Part shown: piece after piece, positions 6,454 through 13,935 of the stretch
Numbering within the stretch: position 1 is the stretch's first letter
Layout of the letters: the number at the start of each line of letters is the position of its first letter
NCBI GenBank assembly: GCA_934630445.1
Contig: CAKTWY010000025.1
Location: 1 to 18,149 of the forward strand
Direction: 5' to 3'
Source: an uncultured Eubacteriales bacterium
Lineage (GTDB): Bacteria > Bacillota > Clostridia > Oscillospirales > Butyricicoccaceae
DNA: 18,149 nucleotides
The notes under the pieces: generated by a model
What the model was told of the DNA's origin: nothing
The model's input: the letters and a program-made list of their open reading frames with translations, nothing else
Databases searched by the model: none
Translations under genes and position numbers: made by a program

Positions 6454-7284
6454 TCAGGGGAGTTCGGGGCCGCGCATCGCTTTGCACTGCTTCAGCCGCA
6501 GGAGCTTTTCTTTGTTCGGCACGTCGTCACGCAGCAGGAACGGGGCCCATTTCCGCTCTGTTTGTTCCGCATTTGCCTGCCAGTACAGCAGCCGCTCGTA
6601 AAACCAGCGGCACGCCTGGCCGGCGACGGCTTCTACGTTTTGCGGCCCGGCGGAATAGACGAGCGCGGTCAGCCCGTAGAACACGACGCCCAGCGCGTGC
6701 GTTTCCTCATGGATCGTCGCGGCCGCATGGGCCACCGCACGGGCCGCGGCCTGCGCCGCCGGATGCTCCCCGGCTGCAGCGGCTGCCGCGTGAGCGGCCA
6801 GGATGGCTTTTTTCGCCAGCGGCATTTTGATCTCTCCGCGCGCCCAGGCCGCGGCAATGCCGATCAGCTCGCGCGGGCGCTTTTCGCAGGGGTAGCTGGC
6901 CTCAAAAATCTCCAGAAAGCGCGGCGCGCAGTCGAGCGCCCATAAGACCAGCGTCCGGTGGTTTTGTTCCTCGACCAGTTCGCGGATGGGCTGGATGCAT
7001 GCGCTTTCGCGCGAGAACAGGAGCTTTTTCATCCTGCTTTTTGCTTTGCGCGCCGTGATGATCGTGTAGCTGCCGGCGTTCACGGTGATCACGCAGCTGG
7101 GCGCGGCAGCGTACCAGTTCTTGCCTTTTCGCGAAACCTGCGTGTCGGGCGCTGCGATCTTTTCCCTGCACCAGCCGACCACATCGTCCGTATCCGGGGC
7201 GAGGTTGTTTTTGATGCGCAGAGCGCCGGAGGGCGTCGTATGCAGTTTGTGTAAATTGGCGAGCAATTCGCTGCGCGCATCCAT
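6454..7284 (-). CDS. DUF3781 domain fused to an Imm5-like (putative immunity) domain
   Basis: The 276-residue cytosolic protein joins two regions that I know as separate families. Residues about 7-82 match DUF3781 (LHTTPSGALRIKNNL, DTDDVVGWC, RKGKNWYA, CVITVNAGSYTIITA), a small domain of unknown function. Residues about 85-276 match the putative immunity protein/Imm5 group (NHRTLVLWALDCA, WARGEIKMP, HAAATIHEETHA, a late YWQ and a PNKEKLLR end). The join is in frame, with no stop and a methionine at residue 85. The start at 7284 has AGAAGGA about 11 bases upstream. In-frame ATGs at 7296 and 7356 are further upstream; the first abuts that site and the second is at the promoter. No cognate toxin gene is adjacent. 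Despite the name, an immunity role is unproven. The gene is a single unit with its own promoter and terminator. Confidence 0.85.
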   Translation of the reverse strand: MDARSELLANLHKLHTTPSGALRIKNNLAPDTDDVVGWCREKIAAPDTQVSRKGKNWYAAAPSCVITVNAGSYTIITARKAKSRMKKLLFSRESACIQPIRELVEEQNHRTLVLWALDCAPRFLEIFEASYPCEKRPRELIGIAAAWARGEIKMPLAKKAILAAHAAAAAAGEHPAAQAAARAVAHAAATIHEETHALGVVFYGLTALVYSAGPQNVEAVAGQACRWFYERLLYWQANAEQTERKWAPFLLRDDVPNKEKLLRLKQCKAMRGPELP

Positions 7285-7344
7285 TTGAAGACACATCCTT
7301 CTCTGGCCGCATGCCGCCGCGGGGCCGGCCGTTATTATATGATT

Positions 7345-7373
7345 ACTATACAGCATCTCGCGGACTTGTTCAA
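7345..7373 (-). promoter_or_regulatory. Promoter of the DUF3781/Imm5-like gene
   Basis: On the minus strand TTGAAC (7368-7373), a 17-base spacer and TATAGT (7345-7350) make a good vegetative promoter about 60 bases before the chosen start at 7284. It also argues against the ATG at 7356, which lies between the two boxes. Confidence 0.75.
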
Positions 7374-7415
7374 CGTTTCCGTACAGCGCAGGAACAGCCG
7401 GGAGAACACAGCGCG

Positions 7416-7448
7416 GCGGAGGCGGCTAAATCCGGCAGCCGCCTCCGC
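7416..7448. repeat. 12-base perfect inverted repeat after the 4Fe-4S protein gene
   Basis: GCGGAGGCGGCT (7416-7427) pairs with AGCCGCCTCCGC (7437-7448) around a 9-base loop. No T run follows on either strand. A separate T7 run on the minus strand at 7464-7470 follows a weak stem closer to the stop. The element lies between two minus-strand genes and may help to end transcription of the 4Fe-4S gene or protect its 3' end. Confidence 0.6.
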
Positions 7449-7491
7449 TCCTGTTTGTACCTGAAAAAAACCGTCATGCCGGGCGGAAAAC

Positions 7492-8193
7492 TCAGACTTC
7501 GCGGAGGATCTCGCCGCCGGCCGAGATGGTCACCACGCGCCAGGGGATGACCTTTCCGCTCTTTTGAAGCGCCGTTTTCACAGCGTTCACGATGCCGCCG
7601 CAGCACGGCACCTCCATGCGCGCGACGGTGAGGCTTTGAATGTCGTTCGCCGCAAGGATGGCGGCCAGTTTTTCACTGTAATCGCCCTCGTCGAGCTTTG
7701 GGCAGCCGATGAGCGTGATATGCCCTTTGATGAATCTGCGGTGGAAGTCGGCATAGGCATACGCCGTGCAGTCGGCCGCAATGAGAAGGTCGGCGCCGTC
7801 GAAATACGGCGCGTTCACGGGAACGAGCTTGATCTGCACCGGCCACTGCTGCAGCTGCGAAGCGGCGCAGGCCGGTTCCGGTGCTTCGTGCGCGCTGTGT
7901 GTATCCTTGCGCTCCAGCGTGCGGGCCATATGCCCGGGGCAGCCGCCGGCATGCGCGGCGTGTTTCTTTGCTTCCACGGCGGCCGCGTCATAGGGGGCGG
8001 CTTCGCGCTCTTCAAAGCGGATCGCGCCTGTGGGGCAAACGGGCAGGCAATCGCCGAGGCCGTCGCAGTAGTCGTCACGCATCAGTCGCGCTTTGCCGTC
8101 AACCATCTGTATGGCGCCCTCGTGGCAGGCCTCGGCGCACGCGCCGCAGCCGTTGCAGAGGGCTTCGTCTATTTTTATGATCTTTCTGAGCAT
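7492..8193 (-). CDS. 4Fe-4S ferredoxin-type protein with extra Cys motifs
   Basis: The 233-residue soluble redox protein has an N-terminal ferredoxin fold. The first cluster motif is complete (C13, C16, C19, C23 in CNGCGACAEAC). The second reads C43-DGLGD-C49-LPV-C53-P, with leucine where the second cysteine is expected, so the second cluster may be absent or of a different type. After a poorly conserved linker (about 65-110), the C-terminal half has GADLLIAADCTAYAY, IGCPKLD and VPCCGGIVNAV, three more cysteine-bearing motifs that suggest another metal or redox site. It belongs to a clostridial 4Fe-4S binding family whose role is not established. The start at 8193 has a perfect AGGAGGT 7 bases upstream. 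It is divergent from lacZ. Not a classic 2[4Fe-4S] ferredoxin, which is about 55-60 residues. Confidence 0.88.
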   Translation of the reverse strand: MLRKIIKIDEALCNGCGACAEACHEGAIQMVDGKARLMRDDYCDGLGDCLPVCPTGAIRFEEREAAPYDAAAVEAKKHAAHAGGCPGHMARTLERKDTHSAHEAPEPACAASQLQQWPVQIKLVPVNAPYFDGADLLIAADCTAYAYADFHRRFIKGHITLIGCPKLDEGDYSEKLAAILAANDIQSLTVARMEVPCCGGIVNAVKTALQKSGKVIPWRVVTISAGGEILREV

Positions 8194-8249
8194 GTCGGAT
8201 ACCTCCTTTGGTTTGTACTTTTATTTTAGCGCGGCGCGGATGAAATGTA

Positions 8250-8265
8250 TGTTGGATTTCCAACA
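8250..8265. promoter_or_regulatory. Candidate operator upstream of the 4Fe-4S protein gene
   Basis: TGTTGGATTTCCAACA has perfect 7-base arms around TT and lies about 57 bases upstream of the 4Fe-4S protein start, where its minus-strand promoter would be. A weak -10 (TACATT) follows it on the minus strand. It has the shape of an operator for a homodimeric regulator, but I cannot assign one. Confidence 0.4.
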
Positions 8266-8387
8266 GAAAATGACTGTGGCTGTTTTTTATACGCATGCGC
8301 GGCGGTTGCCCGCAAGGAGCGAGCGGTATGTGAATGGAATCAAAGTTTTTTCAAAAATATGTGACCGTCCACCGGGAGCGCTTTTCA

Positions 8388-8416
8388 TTGACAGTATACG
8401 CGCGCGGCTATATAAT
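8388..8416 (+). promoter_or_regulatory. Perfect-consensus promoter of the beta-galactosidase gene
   Basis: TTGACA (8388-8393), exactly 17 bases and TATAAT (8411-8416) match all 12 consensus positions. The transcript should start near 8423, leaving a leader of about 70 bases before the ATG. Confidence 0.9.
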
Positions 8417-8438
8417 TTATAAGATAAATATTGGTATA

Positions 8439-8448
8439 AAACCGGTTT
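8439..8448. promoter_or_regulatory. CpG-centred palindrome in the lacZ leader, possible LacI-family operator
   Basis: AAACCGGTTT is a perfect palindrome with a central CG, the form typical of LacI-family operators. It sits about 16-25 bases after the predicted start of transcription, where a bound repressor would block it. No LacI-family gene is in the window. Confidence 0.4.
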
Positions 8449-8491
8449 GACGGACTGTGGATGCCGCGCTTTGCGGCAAGGAGGAAATGAT

Positions 8492-11400
8492 ATGAAGCAG
8501 TTCCCGAGCTTTGACGCCATGCTCAGAGACCCGCGTATCTATGAGGTCAACACCGTACCTGCGCACAGCGATCACATTTTCTATTCGGATGAGGCGCGCT
8601 GCGCGGCGGATGACCGGTCGGACCTGTGCATGAGCCTGGACGGCGCGTGGTATTTCCACTACACGCGCGGGCAGACCGTGTCGGACGACGCCTTTTACGC
8701 GCCCGGGCGCGACCTGAAGGGCTGGGAGACGATCAATGTGCCCTCCCACGTGCAGATGGCGGGCTATGAGACACCCAAATATGTCAATACCCAGTATCCG
8801 TGGGATGGACATCGGAACGTAGCGATCGGCGAGGTGTACGATGCGGAGAACGCGCAGGGCGACTATGCGCGCTACTTTACCCTGCCGGAGACGATGCGCG
8901 GAAGGACTGTGCGTCTGCGCTTTGAGGGGGCGGAGCCGTGTGTGATGGTGTGGCTCAACGGCGCCTTCGTCGGCTACAGCGAGGACAGCTTCACCCCGTC
9001 GGAGTTTGACCTGACGCCGTATCTGGATCAGACGGGGGAGAACAAGCTCTGCGTGCGCGTGACGAAGTGGTGCTCGGGCACCTGGCTGGAGGATCAGGAC
9101 TTCTGGCGCTTTTTCGGCATATTCCGCAGCGTGGCGCTCTGGGCGCTGCCGGAAACGCATATTGACGATGTGTTCGTCAAAACGGAGCTTTCCGATGATT
9201 TTGCGCGCGCCGATGTGCGCGCTTGCGTGCGGCTTGCCGCCGGCGCGCCCGCGGAAGTGCGCGCCGAACTTTACGACCCCGACGGCGCGCTGGCCGCGAA
9301 GGCGTGCGCGCACATCGACGGCAGCGGGGAGGTCACGCTCCCGCTCTTGGCGCCGAGCCTGTGGAGCGCGGAGTCACCCGCCCTTTACGAGCTGCGCCTG
9401 AGCGCTGCGGGCGGCGAGGTGTGCGTTTTAAAAGTCGGCGTCAGGCGCTTTGAGCTTGTTGACCGCGTCATGCACCTGAACGGCCGGCGCATCGTTTTCA
9501 AGGGCGTCGACCGCCACGAGTGGAACGCCCGCCGGGGCCGCGCCGTGACGGAAGAGGATATGCTCTGGGATATCCGCTTCCTGAAGGCGAACAACTTCAA
9601 CGCCGTGCGCACCTCGCACTACCCGAACAGCACGCTCTGGTACAGGTTATGCGACGAATACGGCATCTATCTGGTCGATGAGACGAACATCGAAACGCAC
9701 GGCACCTGGCAGGGCAGCTATGAGGAAAATATCGCCAGCGCCCTTCCGGGAGACAAGCCGGAGTGGGAGGGGGCGTGCCTCTTCCGCGCGCGCAACATGT
9801 TCGAGCGCGACAAAAACCACGCGTCCATCCTCCTGTGGTCGTGCGGGAACGAATCTTTCGGCGGGAGCGTCCTTTATAAAGTATCGGCGTTTTTCCGCAC
9901 GAACGACCCGTCGCGCCTCGTCCATTACGAGGGCGTGCGCAATGATCCGCGCTGGTATGAAACGACCGACGTCGAGACGCGCATGTATCCGCCGGCGGCC
10001 GAGGTGGAGGAATACCTTCTGAGCGAAAATCCGCCGCGCCCGGTGCTGCTGTGCGAATATGCGCACGCCATGGGCAATTCCGTCGGCGCGCTGGAAAAGT
10101 ACACCGGGCTCTCGCGCAGATACCCGATGTATCAGGGCGGCTTTATCTGGGACTTTATCGACCAGGCCGTCGAGACCGCGGACGCCAACGGCCGGCGCAT
10201 GCTCGCCTACGGCGGCGACTTTGGCGAGCGGCCGTGCGATTGGGATTTCAGCGGCGACGGCGTCGTTTTTGCCGACCGCGTTCCCTCGCCGAAGATGCAG
10301 GCGGTGCGCGCGCTGTATTCCGACTATATCGTCACCGTCACGAAAGACGCGGTAAAGATCGTCAATGAAAGCGCCTTTACGAACACCGAGCAGTATGCGC
10401 TTGCGCTGAGCGTTGCGCGCGATGGCAAAGTGCTGTCTGCGCGCGAAACATCGCTCTTTGTGCCGCCGCAGGAGTCGGGCGAGCTGGCGCTTGACCTTCC
10501 GGAATACACTGTGCCGGGCGAGTACGTCGTCACGGCCTCGCTCCGTCTGCGGGAAGATACGCCCTGGGCCGCGCGCGGGCATGAGCTCGCCTTCGGGCAG
10601 TATGCCTTCTGTGTGGAGGATACGCGCGTTCCCGCGCGCAGGGCCGTGCGCGTCGAGGACTGTACGGCGAACGTCGGCCTCTGGGGGGAGAATTTCGGTT
10701 ATCTCTTTGAAAAGAAGAGCGGGCGGCTGATCTCCATCACGGTCAATGGACGCGAGCTGATCGAGACACCGCTGACGCAGGCCTTCTGGCGGGCGTCGAC
10801 CGCCAACGACCGCGGTGCGAACCTCATGTTCGAGCAGGCGCAGTGGCTCGGCGCGGACCGCTTCAGCCGCCTGGACGGGTTTGAGACGGAAACGGGGGAG
10901 CGGGCGGAGGACACGCGTCTTACCGCGCACTTCACGCTGCCCACCGTGCCGGAGACGAAGCTTGATTTCATCTATACCCTCCTGCCGGACGGGGCGCTCA
11001 GAGTCGAGATGCGCTATGCCGGCGCGCCGGGCCTGGGCGCGATGCCGCGCTTTGGCGCGAAGCTCGCGCTTGCACGCGCGTACCGCCATGTGCGCTGGTA
11101 CGGGCTCGGGCCGGAGGAGAATTATCCGGACCGCGCCGCCGGCGCGAAGCTGGGGCTCTATGAAACCGACGCCGACGCCATGGTATCCAAGTATCTGAAC
11201 CCGCAGGAGTGCGGCGGCCGTACGGGCACGCGTTATGTCGAGCTGACCGACGGCGCGGGGCGCGGCCTTCGCGTGGAGATGGCGGATGCGCCCTTCCAGT
11301 TCTCCGCCCTTCCGTACACGGCGCTCGAGCTGGAGAGCGCCGCGCACCCAAACGAGCTGCCCCTGGCCGTGCGCACGGTTTTGACGCTTGACGGCTGCCA

Positions 11401-11512
11401 TATGGGCGTCGCGGGCGACGATTCGTGGGGCGCGCGCCCGCACCCGGAATACATGGTGGACGCCGGGAAAGCGCATGCGTTTTCCTTCATCCTGCGTCCG
11501 ATCGCGCGATAA
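8492..11512 (+). CDS. lacZ: Beta-galactosidase, glycoside hydrolase family 2 (LacZ type)
   Basis: Hydrolyses terminal beta-D-galactosides such as lactose. The 1006-residue length fits LacZ. In order it has a jelly-roll sugar-binding domain (about 40-215, ending near TWLEDQDFWRFFGIFRSV), an Ig-like domain, the TIM barrel from about 312 (FKGVDRHEWN; NNFNAVRTSHYPN; LVDETNIETHG), a second Ig-like domain and the C-terminal LacZ small-chain domain (VRWYGLGPEENYPDR). The acid/base is E454 in WSCGNES and the nucleophile is E522 in LLCEYAHAMGNS. There is no signal peptide, so it is cytoplasmic. The start at 8492 has GGAGG 7 bases upstream. No sugar transporter or regulator is adjacent. The consensus promoter and CpG palindrome suggest strong but repressible expression. 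Natural substrates may be plant or host galactosides rather than lactose. Confidence 0.97.
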   Translation: MKQFPSFDAMLRDPRIYEVNTVPAHSDHIFYSDEARCAADDRSDLCMSLDGAWYFHYTRGQTVSDDAFYAPGRDLKGWETINVPSHVQMAGYETPKYVNTQYPWDGHRNVAIGEVYDAENAQGDYARYFTLPETMRGRTVRLRFEGAEPCVMVWLNGAFVGYSEDSFTPSEFDLTPYLDQTGENKLCVRVTKWCSGTWLEDQDFWRFFGIFRSVALWALPETHIDDVFVKTELSDDFARADVRACVRLAAGAPAEVRAELYDPDGALAAKACAHIDGSGEVTLPLLAPSLWSAESPALYELRLSAAGGEVCVLKVGVRRFELVDRVMHLNGRRIVFKGVDRHEWNARRGRAVTEEDMLWDIRFLKANNFNAVRTSHYPNSTLWYRLCDEYGIYLVDETNIETHGTWQGSYEENIASALPGDKPEWEGACLFRARNMFERDKNHASILLWSCGNESFGGSVLYKVSAFFRTNDPSRLVHYEGVRNDPRWYETTDVETRMYPPAAEVEEYLLSENPPRPVLLCEYAHAMGNSVGALEKYTGLSRRYPMYQGGFIWDFIDQAVETADANGRRMLAYGGDFGERPCDWDFSGDGVVFADRVPSPKMQAVRALYSDYIVTVTKDAVKIVNESAFTNTEQYALALSVARDGKVLSARETSLFVPPQESGELALDLPEYTVPGEYVVTASLRLREDTPWAARGHELAFGQYAFCVEDTRVPARRAVRVEDCTANVGLWGENFGYLFEKKSGRLISITVNGRELIETPLTQAFWRASTANDRGANLMFEQAQWLGADRFSRLDGFETETGERAEDTRLTAHFTLPTVPETKLDFIYTLLPDGALRVEMRYAGAPGLGAMPRFGAKLALARAYRHVRWYGLGPEENYPDRAAGAKLGLYETDADAMVSKYLNPQECGGRTGTRYVELTDGAGRGLRVEMADAPFQFSALPYTALELESAAHPNELPLAVRTVLTLDGCHMGVAGDDSWGARPHPEYMVDAGKAHAFSFILRPIAR

Positions 11513-11516
11513 ACGG

Positions 11517-11545
11517 TATACACAGCGCGCGTTTTGTGGTAAAAT
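11517..11545 (+). promoter_or_regulatory. Possible extended -10 promoter of the aminotransferase run
   Basis: TATACA (11517-11522), 17 bases and TAAAAT (11540-11545) with TGG directly before the -10 box (an extended -10) could start the aminotransferase-trpS-tagO-mnaA run. The -10 box lies in the left arm of the inverted repeat at 11536-11570. No better promoter is visible in this gap. Confidence 0.45.
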
Positions 11546-11570
11546 ATCCGCAAAGCGGATATTTTACCAC
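11536..11570. repeat. Perfect 16-base-arm inverted repeat between lacZ and the aminotransferase gene
   Basis: GTGGTAAAATATCCGC (11536-11551) and GCGGATATTTTACCAC (11555-11570) are perfect complements around AAA. It may be the lacZ terminator, since the GC-rich top of the stem is followed by ATATTTT, although no long T run follows. It may instead be an operator, because its left arm contains a candidate -10 box. Both readings fit the position. Confidence 0.85.
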
Positions 11571-11648
11571 GTGCATGCCGCCTTTTTGATATACGCAAGC
11601 GGGCTGCCGCCGATCGCGGCCGCCGCGCGATAAATGGGAGATGTTTTT

Positions 11649-12851
11649 ATGAACTATACGTTTTCGGATAAGATGGCGACGCTCAAGCCCTCCGCCATCC
11701 GTGAGATACTGAAGGTCACGTCGCTGCCGGGCGTGATCTCCTTTGCCGCCGGCAATCCCGCGCCGGAGACCTTCCCCGCGGCGGAGATGGAGAAGATCGC
11801 GGACGACCTGCTGACGCACAGCGCCGGCAAGGCCTTGCAGTACGGCGTGACGGAAGGGTATACCGAGCTGCGCGACCTGACGGCGAAGCGCCTGAAAGAG
11901 CGCTACGATATCGGCACGCAGGACGATATGCTTATCATCACCTCCGGCGGACAGCAGGCGATCGATCTTTTCGCCCGCGTCATGCTCAACGAGGGCGATA
12001 CGGTGCTGTGTGAGAACCCGAGCTTCATCGGCGCGCTCAACGCGTTCCGCTCATACAACGCGAACCTTGTCGGCATTGATATGGATGATGAAGGGGTCGA
12101 CCTTAACAAGCTCGAGCAGGCGCTCAAAACGGAGAAGAACGTGCGCTTCATGTATCTCATCCCGACGTTTCAGAATCCGTCCGGCCGCACCATGTCGCTT
12201 GCGCGGCGCCGTGCGGTTCTTGCCCTTGCGGAAAAATACGGCGTGATGATCCTCGAGGACAACCCGTATTTTGAGCTGCGCTACTCGGGCGAGCCGGTGC
12301 CCGCCATCAAGAGCCTTGATAAAAACGGCATGGTTCTCTACGCCGGCACTTACTCGAAGATCATGTCCCCCGGCATCCGCATCGGCATGGCCTGCGGACC
12401 GGAGCCGGTTATCAACAAAATGGTCGTCGCCAAGCAGGTCAACGACGTGCATACCAACCTGTTCTTTTCCATGGTCGTGGCCGAGTACCTGAAGCGCTAT
12501 GACCTTGACGCACATATCGAGGAGATCCGCGGCGTCTACCGCGTGCGCCGCGATGCGATGCTCTCCGCGCTGGAGCGCGCGCTGGGCGGCACGGGCTGCA
12601 CGTGGACGCAGCCCGAGGGCGGCCTGTTCATCTGGGCTTCTCTGCCGGAGGGCTGCGACAGCATGGAGCTGATGCGGCGCCTGGGCGAATATAAGGTCGC
12701 GGCGGTTCCTGGCGCGTCCTTTATGGTGGACGCGAACGCGCCGTGCGCGGGCTACCGGATGAACTTCTCCCTGCCGACGCTGGACGAGATCGCGCGCGGC
12801 GTCGAGATCCTCGGCGACGTGACGAAGAAGTTCCTCGCGGAGAAAAAATAA
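11649..12851 (+). CDS. PLP-dependent class I/II aminotransferase (LysN/AadAT-like)
   Basis: Cytosolic fold-type I aminotransferase, 400 residues, transferring amino groups between amino acids and 2-oxo acids. Seen in order: LPGVISFAAGNPAPETFP near the N-terminus, LQYGVTEGYTELR, TSGGQQAIDLFARVM, PTFQNPSGRTM, an EDNPYFELRYSG segment with the cofactor-binding Asp, and the Schiff-base lysine K237 in TYSKIMSPGIRIGM. The C-terminal small domain has GGLFIWASLPEG. The motifs fit the 2-aminoadipate/aromatic/branched-chain subgroup close to MocR aminotransferase domains, but there is no N-terminal HTH, so it is an enzyme and not a regulator. The ATG at 11649 has GGGAG 8 bases upstream; the ATG at 11634 lacks a site. 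The trpS start follows 38 bases after the stop, so the two are probably cotranscribed. The substrate is not determinable. Confidence 0.93.
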   Translation: MNYTFSDKMATLKPSAIREILKVTSLPGVISFAAGNPAPETFPAAEMEKIADDLLTHSAGKALQYGVTEGYTELRDLTAKRLKERYDIGTQDDMLIITSGGQQAIDLFARVMLNEGDTVLCENPSFIGALNAFRSYNANLVGIDMDDEGVDLNKLEQALKTEKNVRFMYLIPTFQNPSGRTMSLARRRAVLALAEKYGVMILEDNPYFELRYSGEPVPAIKSLDKNGMVLYAGTYSKIMSPGIRIGMACGPEPVINKMVVAKQVNDVHTNLFFSMVVAEYLKRYDLDAHIEEIRGVYRVRRDAMLSALERALGGTGCTWTQPEGGLFIWASLPEGCDSMELMRRLGEYKVAAVPGASFMVDANAPCAGYRMNFSLPTLDEIARGVEILGDVTKKFLAEKK

Positions 12852-12889
12852 GTTTTGCGCCGCGGCGCGGCGCCATTGAGGTGTTAAAC

Positions 12890-13900
12890 GTGGAAGAAAC
12901 GATCCTTCAGCCGAAAAAGACGATTTTCAGCGGCATCCAGCCGAGCGGCAGGCTGACGCTGGGCAACTATATGGGCGCGCTCAAAAACTGGGTGGGCCTG
13001 CAGGACGATTACCGGTGTATTTACTGCGTGGTGAACATGCACGCCATCACTGTGCGCCAGGTTCCGGCGGACCTGCGCCGGCAGACGCTCGAGGTGCTCG
13101 CGCAGTTCATCGCCGCGGGCATCGACCCGGAAAAGAGCGTCCTTTTCATCCAGAGCCATGTGCCCGCGCATGCGGAGCTTTCCTGGGTGCTCAACTGCTA
13201 CACCATGTTCGGCGAGCTGTCCCGCATGACGCAGTTCAAGGATAAGTCGGCGAAAAACGCCGACAATATCAACGCCGGCCTTTTCACCTATCCGGTGCTT
13301 ATGGCGGCCGATATCCTCCTTTACGGGGCGCATCTCGTGCCGGTGGGCGTTGACCAGAAGCAGCATGTGGAGATCGCCCGCGACATCGCAAACCGCTTCA
13401 ACGGCATCTACGGCGACGTGTTCGTCATGCCCGAGCCGTACATCCCCCAGAGCGGGGCGAAGATCATGAGCCTGTCCGAGCCGTCGCGCAAGATGTCAAA
13501 GTCCGATCCCAACCCGAACGGCTATATTCTTCTGACCGATAAGCCCGAGGACATCATGCGCAAATTCAAACGCGCCGTCACCGACTCCGGCAGCGAGATC
13601 TGCCGCGGAGCAGGCAAGGAGGGCGTGGAGAACCTCATGAGCATCTATTCCGTCGCGACGGGCAAGTCTCTGGAAGAGATCGAGGAGGAGTTCCGCGGCC
13701 AGGGCTACGGCGCGTTCAAGCCCGCCGTGGGAGAGGCGGTCGTCGAGCTGCTGCGCCCGGTGCGCGAGCGCACGGAGGACCTTCTGAAAAACAAGGACTA
13801 CCTCGAAGCGGTTTACCGCCGCGGCGCGGAGAGCGCCGCGCATATTGCCGAGCGCATGCTCGCCAAAGTGTATAAAAAAGTCGGATTTGTACTGAAGTAG
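12890..13900 (+). CDS. trpS: Tryptophanyl-tRNA synthetase
   Basis: Class I aminoacyl-tRNA synthetase charging tRNA-Trp, 336 residues, the usual length of bacterial TrpRS. The N-terminus FSGIQPSGRLTLGNYMGA carries the HIGH-equivalent signature (residues about 18-29). The KMSKS loop is exact at residues 201-205 (SRKMSKSDPN). VGVDQKQHVEIARDIANRFN and the helical C-terminus are typical. I chose GTG at 12890, preceded by GAGGTG at 12878-12883 with 6 bases between. Extending upstream in frame would add an Arg-rich stretch overlapping the aminotransferase gene that is unlike TrpRS. The 38-base gap leaves no room for a T-box or separate promoter, so it is probably cotranscribed with the aminotransferase gene. 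Its position ahead of wall-glycan genes is unusual but need not be functional. Confidence 0.97.
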   Translation: MEETILQPKKTIFSGIQPSGRLTLGNYMGALKNWVGLQDDYRCIYCVVNMHAITVRQVPADLRRQTLEVLAQFIAAGIDPEKSVLFIQSHVPAHAELSWVLNCYTMFGELSRMTQFKDKSAKNADNINAGLFTYPVLMAADILLYGAHLVPVGVDQKQHVEIARDIANRFNGIYGDVFVMPEPYIPQSGAKIMSLSEPSRKMSKSDPNPNGYILLTDKPEDIMRKFKRAVTDSGSEICRGAGKEGVENLMSIYSVATGKSLEEIEEEFRGQGYGAFKPAVGEAVVELLRPVRERTEDLLKNKDYLEAVYRRGAESAAHIAERMLAKVYKKVGFVLK

Positions 13901-13935
13901 CCGCGAGCGGCGCGTTCCGTGGAGGTTTAACCAAA

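Noticed and set aside
6454..7284. Reading the Imm5-like gene as proof of a toxin-immunity locus.
   Set aside because: No toxin, secretion gene or second immunity gene is adjacent, and this family's link to immunity is only predicted.
9647..11476. A 609-codon open frame antisense to lacZ.
   Set aside because: High GC and codon bias keep the antisense frame open. The product is Arg/Ala/His-rich with no recognisable domain, and the sense strand encodes an intact GH2 enzyme.
12743..12889. An N-terminal extension of trpS starting at 12743.
   Set aside because: It overlaps the aminotransferase gene, encodes an Arg-rich peptide unlike TrpRS, and the GTG at 12890 has its own ribosome binding site.
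12852..12889. A possible T-box or trp leader before trpS.
   Set aside because: The gap is only 38 bases and shows no specifier stem, antiterminator or terminator.
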